From positions 1 through 49,822 of the forward strand of contig JAEZUC010000009.1 of the NCBI GenBank assembly GCA_023443515.1: a stretch of DNA of 49,822 nucleotides, written 5' to 3'. Below the pieces are notes generated by a model. That model did no database searches, was not told the DNA's origin, and saw only the letters and a program-made list of their open reading frames with translations. The translations under genes were made by a program, and so were the position numbers. Below, one piece after another: positions 26,694-34,926 of the stretch (positions are counted from its first letter, which is position 1; each line of letters starts with the position of its first letter). This DNA is from Bacillota bacterium (lineage in GTDB: Bacteria; Bacillota; Clostridia; Acetivibrionales; DSM-1351).

Positions 26694-27758
26694 CTAAGTG
26701 TACTGTAGTAAAATATTTCTTTCATCTCTTTCTATACTATTTAGCATCTTTATTACATCATTTAAAATAGTGCCGTTTTTTGAAATATTGTACTTCATAA
26801 TCATATTTACAACATCCTTGGCTTGCATCTCTAATTTAGCGATTCCGTCTATATTTTCACTATTGCAATCTTTATAATACCCGAGTCCAAGCAAATATTT
26901 TAACCTTAAAATCATCATTTTTTTGTGATCAAAAATCAAATAAAAAGGTCTTGTATCAATATGATCTTCATTGCTGACACTTTTCGAGGCAAGGTAATTC
27001 CTTAACGTGTCGTATATTTCAATTCCAAAAACAATGTTGTCTCTATTATCTGTATTGTAAATATCCCAGTACTCAGGAATAGAACTATTTAAATAAGCTT
27101 TAATTGAATTTGATATGTTTTTGATATTAAACTTATAATCATATTCAAACATATAATCATATTCAGAATTAAGTTTGTACAGATATACCATCTTGTTTAA
27201 ATAATCTCGATTGGTTGCTAACCCATAAGCATTAAAAGCTTTAGTATAGTCTATGAATGATATCTTCTCAAAGCTATATTTATAAGAAATACCAAAGAAA
27301 TCTGAACAATATAACATTTCCTCTTTTAAATCATATCCATGTACAAGAACATCATGTTTAAAGTGTTCTTTATTGTAATTCGGAGCTAAGGGTACACAAG
27401 AGGAATTTAGCATTGTATGTACATAATTATTTGAGTTTATACTATCTATGATAAAATTAATTATATTTCCCCATTTACTGTCGGCAACATCTCTATCTAT
27501 CTTTTTAGTTAGAATCCACTTGCAAGTATCTGAGGGTCGCATCTCATAGGGGAAAGGGAAGTAGAAATCTCCCCAATTATGCTTATAATCCTTATTAATA
27601 TATAGCTGAATATAATTACTAAATATCCATGGATAAGTACATTCGTAATTTGAAAGAATTGATAACAGATGTGCATGTTGAGTATATGTTGTAATCATCG
27701 GATAGTTTACGGGTAAAACTTTTTTTATAGACTCATTAGTATCTTTTTTTACTTCCAT
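26694..27758 (-). CDS. divergent BtrH-like / papain-fold protein without an obvious nucleophilic Cys
   Basis: 354 residues, start ATG behind GAAAGGGG. The segment SSCVPLAPN, then HFKHDVLVHGYDLKEEMLYCSDFF (119-154), is laid out like the His/Asp half of the BtrH-like proteins of this cluster (H135, H140, D143, D153). In the first half, where those have a Cys (NCIEG, NCYTG), this one reads TTYTQHAHLLSIL, so the nucleophile is missing or moved. The C-terminal half is helical, as in the others. A perfect TATAAT at 27826-27831 (minus) could be its -10 box. It is separated from the operon by about 780 bp of decayed DNA, so it may be separately transcribed. It could be a non-catalytic homologue or belong to a different clade of NRPS-associated acyltransferases. 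Confidence 0.5.
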   Translation of the reverse strand: MEVKKDTNESIKKVLPVNYPMITTYTQHAHLLSILSNYECTYPWIFSNYIQLYINKDYKHNWGDFYFPFPYEMRPSDTCKWILTKKIDRDVADSKWGNIINFIIDSINSNNYVHTMLNSSCVPLAPNYNKEHFKHDVLVHGYDLKEEMLYCSDFFGISYKYSFEKISFIDYTKAFNAYGLATNRDYLNKMVYLYKLNSEYDYMFEYDYKFNIKNISNSIKAYLNSSIPEYWDIYNTDNRDNIVFGIEIYDTLRNYLASKSVSNEDHIDTRPFYLIFDHKKMMILRLKYLLGLGYYKDCNSENIDGIAKLEMQAKDVVNMIMKYNISKNGTILNDVIKMLNSIERDERNILLQYT

Positions 27759-28318
27759 AACTAACCCCTTTCTTTGATAAATAGAAATCCGTCTGTTCGA
27801 TTATTGCTAGATTGAAACCCTTCACATTATACATAAAGTGCAAGCTGGCACATCTTAATTGGCTTTATCTAAAATATCCGAAAAACTTTTACAATTTGTG
27901 TTATGGAATTTTAATATATTAACTCCAAAAACAATAGGTCTCCAGTCTATCTCTTCCTTTGAAAGAATATCGCCAGTATCTTAAAAAGCCTAACTACGAT
28001 TATCGAACGATAAGTGATTTTGAGAAGCTTAAAATATTCGGCAGGCAACTTTTATATCCTGTTCAAATTGACATTTAACAATTAGTGATCCATGTCGGCA
28101 TAAACTTTAACTATTACTTCTTTTTCCTTTTTATTCTATATATGTTCCATTTTCCCACATATAGACTAACATAAAAGGTATTACTATGCAACATATTTTT
28201 GATTGTTGAATGAATTTGTAAACTTCCGTTTTTATCGGTGCAATGGAAGTTAGTGTTGCAGAGGATTTGATATAATTATCTGGATATTTGCTCATTGCAC
28301 ATAATTTTATTATGACAA
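27759..28318. other. intergenic region with a small decayed ORF
   Basis: 560 bp. On the plus strand 27936-28078 is open for about 47 codons (KEYRQYLKKPNYDYRT, FEKLKIFGRQLLYPVQI) and ends in TAA. It has no start or neighbours of its own and I do not recognise it; it is likely a relic. A short inverted pair AACTTCC/GGAAGTT lies at about 28221-28251, and the phrase ACTTCCGTTTTTA also occurs at about 26660. Nothing else is evident. Confidence 0.35.
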
Positions 28319-29086
28319 TTATGGTTTCGTTCCGAGATACAAATCCATAGTATCATGTATATCAATCTTGCCGCCAAATTTCTTGATTACATCTGAAATA
28401 TCGTTTTCTAATCCTGTTTTAGCGTCATTATCCATAGCTCTGTGGTCTGAATATGTATTTAACAACGAAATATACTCATTGACTTTTAAAATACGAGTTT
28501 GGTGGTATAGCTTTGATGTGACATTCACAAAACCATATTTACTTAGTAAATCTGTATATTTTTTGCAGAAATTTTCGTCAAATTCCAGTTTTGGCTTTTC
28601 AGAAGAGGGTCTATATTTACCGTATGCTTTCTGAATTTCAACATGCATCGCATCGTTTTCACGATGAGGATGATTCCAAAACAATGAAATAACACCTTTG
28701 GACTTCAACAAATCAAAAACTTTTGTAAATCCAATATGTTCCGGTATCCAATGAAAAGCCGTCGCCGAATATATCAGGTTAAACTGGTTTGTAACTGATG
28801 AATAGCTTTCAAAATCAATATTGACTACATTAAAATTATCAAATAAAGCAAATTTATTTTTGGAATACACTGCTAAATTTTCTCCAAGCTCAATTGCAGT
28901 CAAATTACATCCTGTTTTAAGGATAGGCATTGTGGCCTGCCCGGTACCAATACCTATTTCGAGCACATTTTTTGTATTATCTAATTTTGAATAGTTTATA
29001 ATATCCATAAACAATTCATTGACATAGGTTGGACGGTATTTATCATAATTTGTTACATCTTCATTGAATTTAAGACGCAAATCCAT
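28319..29086 (-). CDS. class I SAM-dependent methyltransferase
   Basis: 255 residues from the ATG at 29086 (AGGGGG six bases upstream; the frame start at 29113 is too early). Motif I is VLEIGIGTGQ (41-50), followed by LTAIELGENLA (motif II), FNVVNIDFE (the adenine-side acidic loop) and FHWIP in motif IV, a set seen in the UbiE/Methyltransf_11 group. The C-terminal part (YHQTRILKVNEYISLLNTYSDH) matches stand-alone small-molecule methyltransferases of Firmicutes. The position 600 bp from any gene gives no direct link to the biosynthetic cluster; it may be an unrelated chromosomal gene or a tailoring enzyme. Confidence 0.85.
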   Translation of the reverse strand: MDLRLKFNEDVTNYDKYRPTYVNELFMDIINYSKLDNTKNVLEIGIGTGQATMPILKTGCNLTAIELGENLAVYSKNKFALFDNFNVVNIDFESYSSVTNQFNLIYSATAFHWIPEHIGFTKVFDLLKSKGVISLFWNHPHRENDAMHVEIQKAYGKYRPSSEKPKLEFDENFCKKYTDLLSKYGFVNVTSKLYHQTRILKVNEYISLLNTYSDHRAMDNDAKTGLENDISDVIKKFGGKIDIHDTMDLYLGTKP

Positions 29087-29729
29087 TTGAGTCCCCCTCT
29101 TATATCTATACATGTGGTTATCATAGCTGAGTGTAAATCTTCAATAATCCGTCCACATCATCTGCTTTTGCTTCATAAATTTTCATGAAGGTACCCTCCC
29201 AAAATTACAAGTGAAAAATTTACTACCTATTATTGTATTTAATGTCCTCATTAAAAAGCTCAAAATATAGTATTTTGAGGCTCTATCCATTCATTGTGTT
29301 TACATGGGAAGTCACAGACACCAAAAAATTGTGTCCACGCAAACATAAAACACACAACAAAAAAGGGGCACGAACCTTTGATATCAATCTACTTTTTTAG
29401 GAACACATTACTCCGCTACGCTCCGTAATGCGGGCTTTCTCAGCCTTGATACTCACTAATAATAAAACGCGAAACTTTTTCATTTGTTCACCAAAACGAC
29501 CCCCGGGGGTCGAAATTATGATAATTTTATTATACCGTAAAATTTCTTATATTTTCTGTAACTATTTGTTTTAGAAAGTTTTACGGTTTTTTATAAAACC
29601 TATACTCTCCAAAAATTGATTTGCGCATACCCTCTGCGACTTTTTTCCACGCGTTTCCAATTAGTGCATACCCACCGTAAAATCAAGTACCCGACAATAG
29701 TAAATCCTTGAGCCATTTCGGCAAGCAGC
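29087..29729. other. gene-free region with GC palindrome
   Basis: 640 bp with no supported ORF on either strand. It contains short GC-rich islands (for example CTCCGCTACGCTCCG near 29412) and a 16-bp palindrome, and resembles the end region of a mobile element whose accessory gene is at 29730. No terminal repeats could be assigned. Confidence 0.4.
29497..29512. repeat. 16-bp perfect palindrome
   Basis: CGACCCCCGGGGGTCG is fully self-complementary and stands out as all but pure GC in very AT-rich flanks. It could be a protein-binding site or a recombination or replication site of a mobile element; too compact (no loop) for a usual terminator. Confidence 0.6.
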
Positions 29730-30185
29730 TCACTTTTTTATACTCCTTAATTTATTTATCACTTCTGCTGCATCCTCTTCCCGCCAGAATCTATCCCTGA
29801 TATAGCACTTCTGACTACAGTACTTTCGGCCATTTGCTCCTAATGATTTGAATTCCGCTCCGCAATATTCACAAGTTAGTTTATACGATTTTCTGTGAAT
29901 TTTCTCCCATTCTCTTTTACAGCTTAAAGAGCAGTACTTTTTTCTACGCCCAGATTTATTTTGTACAATTTGGTCTCCACAGTTAAGGCACAAAATGGAT
30001 TGGAACTCCTCTTTCATTATACTGCGATACTCTGTTACTAACTCTGTTGCTAATCCGTTTAATCCATTCCTTACGCAGTAACCCCTGACCGAGTCCCTTG
30101 ACACCCCTATTGATTTAGCTATTTCCCCATACCCAAAACCTTGGTAGCGAAGTACTTTGATTTGTTGTTTTTGCTCTCCTGTCAT
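29730..30185 (-). CDS. HTH and double zinc-finger protein, mobile-element accessory
   Basis: 151 residues; ATG 11 bases after GGAGG. Residues 1-40 form a helix-turn-helix (VLRYQGFGYGEIAKSIGVSR) of the kind found at the N-terminus of sigma-like or transposon-encoded proteins; then two Cys4-type knuckles, CLNCGD with YCSLSC, and CEYCGA with YCSQKC. Proteins like this are common in clostridial genomes next to transposons and serine recombinases and are thought to be DNA-binding accessory factors. No recombinase lies beside it here. Exact function unknown. Confidence 0.65.
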   Translation of the reverse strand: MTGEQKQQIKVLRYQGFGYGEIAKSIGVSRDSVRGYCVRNGLNGLATELVTEYRSIMKEEFQSILCLNCGDQIVQNKSGRRKKYCSLSCKREWEKIHRKSYKLTCEYCGAEFKSLGANGRKYCSQKCYIRDRFWREEDAAEVINKLRSIKK

Positions 30186-30277
30186 TATTTGTAATACCTC
30201 CTTAATATGCTTTTTTTACTTTTTAGTAATCTGTGTCAAGGAGGTAATTCCATTAATGGAGCAAACTAGTAAAAAAT

Positions 30278-30313
30278 AATCCTCCAATTGAAGTTAAATT
30301 CAACTGAAGGATT
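30278..30313 (-). terminator. Rho-independent terminator for the lipoprotein gene
   Basis: AATCCTtCAgTTGAA and TTCAAtTggAGGATT (minus strand) pair in a 15-bp stem with two mismatched positions, followed on the minus strand by ATTATTTTTTA. It lies about 50 bases beyond the stop codon at 30365. Confidence 0.75.
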
Positions 30314-30364
30314 CTCATTTACCTACTTTAATTTGTCTATTTCATATATACAAATAAGAAAGTT

Positions 30365-31234
30365 TTATTTAACATTGCATTTTAGGTGCTTGGCTGCGTC
30401 GTTTATATCTCGATCGAACTGAAATCTGCCAAACTTATTAAAAGCATCTTTATTTTTTACAGAGTAGCCTTTATTTGTTTGAACTTTAAACTCACCGTTA
30501 TTATCTTCAAGATATACTGGATAATCAGTAATAGAGCCATCCTTTTTGCACAACCAAACGTGAGTTGCCATTTCATATTCGTAAAAGTTCACTATATATG
30601 CATCTACATTTTCCCATTCATCACCGTCTTCTCCCTTGGAGAAATCTTCTTCACAGGCCCATTTCACTTTTGCCTCTATAGCTACTATCATCTTATTCTT
30701 TCGCTCCGATGAACCATAGTTTGGCTTGTTAGGTTTCTGAATTTCTAAGGAGTAGTTTTCTATAACCCGGTAGCCATTTTCTTTTGGCCAATACTTTTCA
30801 CCTTTTCCTACCTGACCGTCGCAATATACGAAACCATCCTTAATGTCAAAAAGTGCAAGCCATTCCCCCATACTGGTAGATGCATATACCTGCTTTTCAG
30901 AGTTATCATATACACGTATTTCTATATCAACTGTCTTTCCGATATATTTTTCGAAACTTTTTTCTGTTGGAGCATCCATAATCTTGTCTGGATACAGCCA
31001 CAATCGGTAATTCAGATATTCGGCCAGTGCATATTTAACCTTTGACCTTGTAAAACCAGATGGCAGACTAGATTGTGTACTGGCTGTTTTATCAGATAAA
31101 ACACCGGATGATGCTATTGTAAAACTGTCTGATGAATGACTGGCTGTGTTAACGCCACACGAACTTAAAAAAATGGCTGCAATTATCGTTACGGTTATTC
31201 CGCTGAAACTCTTCTTATATATGTATAAGCACAT
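30365..31234 (-). CDS. lipoprotein of unknown function
   Basis: 289 residues with a lipoprotein signal: KKSFSGITVTIIAAIFLSSC, lipobox LSSC (C26). The mature N-terminus is Ser/Thr-rich (linker), followed from about residue 60 by a folded domain with many aromatic residues (MGEWLALFDI, GDEWENVDAYIVNFYEYEM). It should sit on the outer face of the membrane. No family is recognised. The SD is weak (AAAGG touching the ATG). It has its own terminator and lies between a zinc-finger gene and a group II intron relic, so it looks like part of an accessory segment. Confidence 0.7.
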   Translation of the reverse strand: MCLYIYKKSFSGITVTIIAAIFLSSCGVNTASHSSDSFTIASSGVLSDKTASTQSSLPSGFTRSKVKYALAEYLNYRLWLYPDKIMDAPTEKSFEKYIGKTVDIEIRVYDNSEKQVYASTSMGEWLALFDIKDGFVYCDGQVGKGEKYWPKENGYRVIENYSLEIQKPNKPNYGSSERKNKMIVAIEAKVKWACEEDFSKGEDGDEWENVDAYIVNFYEYEMATHVWLCKKDGSITDYPVYLEDNNGEFKVQTNKGYSVKNKDAFNKFGRFQFDRDINDAAKHLKCNVK

Positions 31235-31384
31235 CCTTTATCATGTAGTATATAACATTCACGGCATGAAGAAATTAACCCCCTGCTACAGAACTATTTT
31301 ATCATAGTTTATAATTTGAGTATGCAGTTGAAATTGGCATTGCTACTTAAAACTTACTATTAATTACAGTTTTGTTGTCTGTAA

Positions 31385-31767
31385 CATCCTTGGACTATGA
31401 ACTCCTCCGACTCCCTCCTTGCAAGATATCAACTTCACTTTATCCGCTTATATGATTCTTCTTTACAACTTATCACTGTGCAAGGTAGGGTCTCTCCAGT
31501 TTCGAAACACACTTTCAATACATACCGCTTCCTCTACACCGAGGGATTCTTTGATGGTGCTGTCCAAGTTATTACCATCTTCCGTGGTCTTCGCCCATAT
31601 CACCAAGGTTCGACTTCCCTTTTCCTCTCTGTATACCAGAGACCTTTTTTGACGATGTGGCAGAATTCACTTTATGTTACGGTCTGCATTTTCGCTAGCC
31701 CTGTTGTTTAGATAGGTACTTAATCCTCCCTCTCAGCATATCATTACTGAAATGCCCCAGGATTAGC
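31385..31767 (-). mobile_element. group II intron relic, inner part (truncated before the reverse transcriptase ORF)
   Basis: The minus strand carries structured, non-coding sequence typical of the region upstream of a group II intron reverse transcriptase: AAAAGGGAAGTCGAACC, GGTGATATGGGCGAAGACC, and GGAGGGAGTCGGAGGAGTT then CATAGT near the point where the RT ORF would begin. No RT ORF, domain V or 3' end follows; instead there is the lipoprotein gene's upstream region. It continues, once the IS66 element and one target repeat are removed, into the GTGCG end at 34653. A plus-strand frame at 31397-31711 is an accident of this RNA gene. Confidence 0.65.
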
Positions 31768-31790
31768 GTAAGCGTCAAATATCCCATCAC
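31768..31790 (+). repeat. IS66 left terminal inverted repeat
   Basis: Begins GTAAGCGTCAA and ends CCATCAC; pairs with 34553-34575 with three mismatches in 23 bases. GTAAGCG is the usual IS66 tip. Confidence 0.92.
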
Positions 31791-31890
31791 ATAGTATAAA
31801 TATTATATAGGTGTTACAATCACGATAAATTTAGGTTGGAAAAGTTGAAAAAGTAAGCAAACTTTTTCAACCAGGAAATGGAGTGATTGT

Positions 31891-32244
31891 ATGAATTCAC
31901 AAAAAGTTGCAACCAATTACCGATTGTCACAATGGGCACAAGTGATTAAAGCACGGCTCGACAGTGGGCAGAATGTAAAGGACTTTTGTCAAACGGCTGG
32001 TATAAGCAAAAACTCATACTTTTACTGGCAAAAGAAGTTGCGGGAGTCGGCTTTTACACAGCTTGCAAAAACAGAGGATCCAGAGAAAATTGTACCAAAT
32101 GGTTGGGTGCAAATAGAACCGAAACAGGCACAACATGTTAAAGAAGCTTTGAATATTGAAATTAACGATTGTCATATTACTGTCAACGCTGATACAGATC
32201 CTGAACTGTTAAAAAAAGTCTGTCGTACACTGAGGTCACTATGA
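31891..32244 (+). CDS. tnpA: IS66 TnpA (Orf1)
   Basis: 117 residues; an N-terminal helix-turn-helix-like region (WAQVIKARLDSGQNVKDFC, then GISKNSYFYWQKKLRE) is the classic IS66 Orf1 signature. The C-terminus overlaps tnpB by four bases (ATGA), indicating translational coupling. TnpA is needed with TnpB and TnpC for IS66 transposition; its precise biochemical role is unknown. Confidence 0.9.
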   Translation: MNSQKVATNYRLSQWAQVIKARLDSGQNVKDFCQTAGISKNSYFYWQKKLRESAFTQLAKTEDPEKIVPNGWVQIEPKQAQHVKEALNIEINDCHITVNADTDPELLKKVCRTLRSL

Positions 32245-32594
32245 TGAAATGGAATGACAAACCAGTATATCTCTGTTGCAGTTATACTGATATGAGGAAA
32301 TCTATTAACGGCCTGATGACGTTGGTGAAGGAGAGTTTTTCCCTTGACCCGTTTGCGGATGCACTGTTTGTGTTCTGCAACAGGAGCAGAGATAGGCTAA
32401 AAATCCTCGAATGGGATGGCGACGGGTTTTGGTTGTATTTTAAGCGCTTGGAAGGTGGGCATTTCCGTTGGCCGGCAGAAGGAGATACCAGCACCATGGT
32501 TCTTAGTGCTGACGAATTGAACTGCCTTATTGATGGTGCTAGATTGGAAAAAAAGCTTAAGCGAAAAGAGGTTTTTGAGAGACAAATCTCGTAA
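32241..32594 (+). CDS. tnpB: IS66 TnpB (Orf2)
   Basis: 117 residues with SYTDMRKSINGLMTLVKE, DALFVFCNRSRDRLKILEWD and the following GGHFRWP, all diagnostic for the IS66 Orf2/TnpB family. It starts within the tnpA stop (four-base overlap). Length and motifs are complete. Confidence 0.94.
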   Translation: MMKWNDKPVYLCCSYTDMRKSINGLMTLVKESFSLDPFADALFVFCNRSRDRLKILEWDGDGFWLYFKRLEGGHFRWPAEGDTSTMVLSADELNCLIDGARLEKKLKRKEVFERQIS

Positions 32595-32657
32595 AAATCT
32601 CTGGTCTAAAGTGCTCAAGAGCTTGGCTTTATGAGGGTTTTATGGTATAATATACCT

Positions 32658-34259
32658 ATGAGAAATCGAGAAAATCCGGCAGAAAATTTCATTAAAACAA
32701 TTGAAGAATTAAAATTGGAAAACGAACAGCTAAAGCAACATAACCAGTGGCTGATGGAGCAGTTTCGTCTTTTAAGGCACAAGCAATATGGTGCATCCAG
32801 AGAGCAAAGCTTTGTTGAACAGATGAACCTTTTTAATGAAGTGGAAGCAACATCTGATTTAACTACACCAGAGCCGACATTGACTGAGGTGAAACATCAT
32901 TACCGCAAAAGGACTTGTTTGATGACGGACAAACTGCCAGAGGAGTTGCCTGTTGTGGTGATTGACCACGAGTTACCGGAAGATAAGCGTATCTGTCCGG
33001 ACTGTGGCGGTAAGCTGCATACCATGGGCAAAGAAAGTCGTGAAGAACTTAAAATTATTCCGGCCAGAGCGGTTATTGTACGACATGTGCAACACGTCTA
33101 TTCTTGCCGGAATTGTGAAGTGACCTCTGAACACGTGCCGATTGTAAAGGCAAATATGCCGGAACCTGTCATAAAAGGTGGATTTGCTTCTCCTGATACT
33201 ATTGCACATATTGCGGTACAAAAATTCATGATGGCATCGCCCTTGTATCGACAGGAGCAGGAGTGGAAGCAAAACGGCATCCTTCTCTCTCGGCAGACCA
33301 TGTCCAATTGGCTTATCAAGGTTTCAGAAGACTGGTTGGAGCCAATATACAAGGCAATGAAACACCGATTGTGCGAGCACCAAGTGCTTCATGGAGATGA
33401 AACCGTCCTGCAAGTGTTGAAGGAACCAGGCAAAACTGCACAGTCAAAAAGTTATATGTGGCTGTACCGAACAAGTGGAGAAGCAAAGATCCAGATTGTA
33501 TTATATGAATACCAACCGGACAGGAAGCATACGCATCCTGAAAACTTTTTGAAGGATTTTTCAGATTATCTACATGCAGATGGATACGAAGGGTATCACA
33601 AGCTACCTGAAAACATCACTGTTGTCGGTTGCTTAGCCCACCTGCGGCGAAAATTCTTTGATGCGTTAAAAACCTTGCCAAAGGACACTCAATCTAATTC
33701 CCATGCGGCAAAGGGAGTAGACTATTGCGATAAACTGTTCCATTTTGAGAAGCAGTTTTCTTTGTTGACCCCGGAAAACAGATTTAAAGAGCGTGAACGG
33801 CTGTCCAAACCACTAATGTATGAATTTTTCAATTGGATAGAACACTTGAATGCTCTGCCCAATACTCTTCTTGGAAAAGCAGCACATTATGCAAAGTCAC
33901 AGCGCAAATATCTGGAGCGTTATCTGCTGGATGGTCGCTTAGAAATATCAAATAACCGAGCAGAGCGCAGTATAAAGCCCTTTGTTATTGGACGAAAGAA
34001 CTGGCTTTTCAGCAACACGCCAAACGGTGCAAGAGCCAGTGCAGTGTATTACAGCCTTGTTGTAACTGCAATGGAAAATGGTTTGAATCCATTTGAATAT
34101 TTATCGTGGATTTTAACTAACGCTCCTAACCTTGGAAAACCCGGCTATGCATCAGCAATTGAAGATTTTATGCCAGGCAGTACCAAAATACCTCAAAAGG
34201 CATTTATACCGAAACCAAAAAGAACAGAACCTGAAAAATGTGCATGGGAGGAAGATTGA
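32658..34259 (+). CDS. tnpC: IS66 TnpC transposase
   Basis: 533 residues from the ATG at 32658 (a start at 32631 would add nine residues; neither has a clear SD). An N-terminal coiled coil (ELKLENEQLKQHNQWL), a Cys4 zinc ribbon (CPDCGG, SCRNCE) and a DDE core: LHGDETVLQ (D247), HADGYEG (D308) and NNRAERSIKP (E436), followed by the IS66 C-terminal block. All catalytic residues are present, so the transposase should be functional. Confidence 0.95.
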   Translation: MRNRENPAENFIKTIEELKLENEQLKQHNQWLMEQFRLLRHKQYGASREQSFVEQMNLFNEVEATSDLTTPEPTLTEVKHHYRKRTCLMTDKLPEELPVVVIDHELPEDKRICPDCGGKLHTMGKESREELKIIPARAVIVRHVQHVYSCRNCEVTSEHVPIVKANMPEPVIKGGFASPDTIAHIAVQKFMMASPLYRQEQEWKQNGILLSRQTMSNWLIKVSEDWLEPIYKAMKHRLCEHQVLHGDETVLQVLKEPGKTAQSKSYMWLYRTSGEAKIQIVLYEYQPDRKHTHPENFLKDFSDYLHADGYEGYHKLPENITVVGCLAHLRRKFFDALKTLPKDTQSNSHAAKGVDYCDKLFHFEKQFSLLTPENRFKERERLSKPLMYEFFNWIEHLNALPNTLLGKAAHYAKSQRKYLERYLLDGRLEISNNRAERSIKPFVIGRKNWLFSNTPNGARASAVYYSLVVTAMENGLNPFEYLSWILTNAPNLGKPGYASAIEDFMPGSTKIPQKAFIPKPKRTEPEKCAWEED

Positions 34260-34260
34260 C

Positions 34261-34536
34261 ATGGGAGCCAATATTGATTTTATGATGGGAATGGTTAAGG
34301 ATTATGTGTCAGGTAAAATGCCACGCTACATTTTTGAGTTGGACATTCAATCTCAAATCTTAGCTCGTTACAAGAAAATGGCACGTGAACACAGAGAATA
34401 TGCTGAAGTTTTTTATGATTGGATCATAGAAAACGGTGTAGATGCCGGAGGCGGGTTATCCGACACAGAGTTTAAAAAGCTAATTAGGAAGCAATATAAC
34501 GAGGTAAAAAGTATTGCCAAGGATGGCTTCTGTTGA
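34261..34536 (+). CDS. IS66-associated small protein
   Basis: 91 residues, starting one base after the tnpC stop with GGGAGGAAG eight bases upstream. Mostly helical and polar (MGMVKDYVSGKMPRYIFELD, AREHREYAEVFYDWI). Similar small ORFs follow tnpC in some Firmicutes IS66 elements; the function is unknown. It ends inside the right end of the element, so it belongs to the IS. A longer in-frame start at 34132 overlaps tnpC and is not favoured. Confidence 0.7.
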   Translation: MGANIDFMMGMVKDYVSGKMPRYIFELDIQSQILARYKKMAREHREYAEVFYDWIIENGVDAGGGLSDTEFKKLIRKQYNEVKSIAKDGFC

Positions 34537-34552
34537 TATTGGCTTTGATTGG

Positions 34553-34575
34553 GTGATGGCCTAATTGACGCTTAC
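34553..34575 (-). repeat. IS66 right terminal inverted repeat
   Basis: Read on the minus strand it begins GTAAGCGTCAA and ends CCATCAC, matching the left end. The adjacent GGATTAGC copies the 8 bases before the left end. Confidence 0.92.
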
Positions 34576-34653
34576 GGATTAGCTAACGGGCTTCTTGGTA
34601 ACTACCCGCGCCAACTTACACTGGCAAGTGTGCACCAGCTTCGCTGGACGCAC
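34576..34653 (-). mobile_element. group II intron 5' end (GTGCG)
   Basis: Starting at 34653 on the minus strand the sequence reads GTGCGTCCAGCGAAGCTGG, the canonical bacterial group II intron 5' end followed by a hairpin, and continues through CGGGTAGTTACC to the IS66 target duplication. Its 5' exon side is a terminator hairpin ten bases away, the insertion habit of bacterial class C introns. The rest of the intron is at 31385-31767. Confidence 0.72.
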
Positions 34654-34663
34654 TAAATATCAA

Positions 34664-34704
34664 AAGACTGTTATATACTAAAAACTATAATTTATAACAG
34701 TCTT
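34664..34704 (-). terminator. terminator of the RiPP operon, and intron landing site
   Basis: Perfect 12-bp arms AAGACTGTTATA (34664-34675) and TATAACAGTCTT (34693-34704); on the minus strand TTTTGATATTT follows. It lies 15 bases past the precursor gene's stop, and the group II intron begins ten bases beyond the stem. Confidence 0.85.
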
Positions 34705-34719
34705 ATGATTTAATTACTT

Positions 34720-34926
34720 TTAATATTTCATATTGAAATTATTATTATAACTACTTACTCCAGAAATATTACTACTTGCTCTACCATTACTAACAGCAAC
34801 ATAACTTGAATTATATTCAGCTATTGGAGTACAAGTGCATCCGCAGCCACAACTACAATTTCCGCAAGAACATGCATAAGCTTCTATCGAATTATAAATT
34901 GAGCGTTTCTTATTCAATTTTTTCAT
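34720..34926 (-). CDS. Cys-rich RiPP precursor, CLI_3235 class
   Basis: 68 residues. Leader MKKLNKKRSIYNSIEAYA, then a core with seven Cys in 14 residues (C19-C32; CSCGNCSCGCGCTCTP) and a tail rich in Ser, Asn and Tyr with no Cys. This is the pattern of the clostridial CLI_3235-type putative bacteriocin precursors (TIGR04065). Its ATG overlaps the stop of the carrier-like gene (ATGA) and has a strong SD, AAAGGAGGTGAG. The three genes upstream match the usual maturation set of that class, so the Cys are likely radical-SAM-modified, probably as thioether links; the final structure is unknown. There is no dedicated exporter or protease in the window. Confidence 0.85.
   Translation of the reverse strand: MKKLNKKRSIYNSIEAYACSCGNCSCGCGCTCTPIAEYNSSYVAVSNGRASSNISGVSSYNNNFNMKY

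Larger units (their letters stand above)
31768..34575 (+). mobile_element. complete IS66-family insertion sequence
   Basis: 2808 bp with imperfect 23-bp terminal inverted repeats, tnpA, tnpB, tnpC and a small fourth ORF, flanked by the perfect 8-bp target duplication GGATTAGC (31760-31767 and 34576-34583), the length expected for IS66. All ORFs are intact, so it looks recent and potentially active. It sits inside the group II intron relic. Confidence 0.95.

Noticed and set aside
31397..31711. Plus-strand 104-codon frame as a protein
   Set aside because: It is antisense to the group II intron relic, whose structured RNA sequence explains the openness; no SD and no family.
34132..34536. Longer start for the IS66-associated small gene
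   Set aside because: It overlaps tnpC by 128 bases; the ATG at 34261 has its own SD immediately after the tnpC stop.
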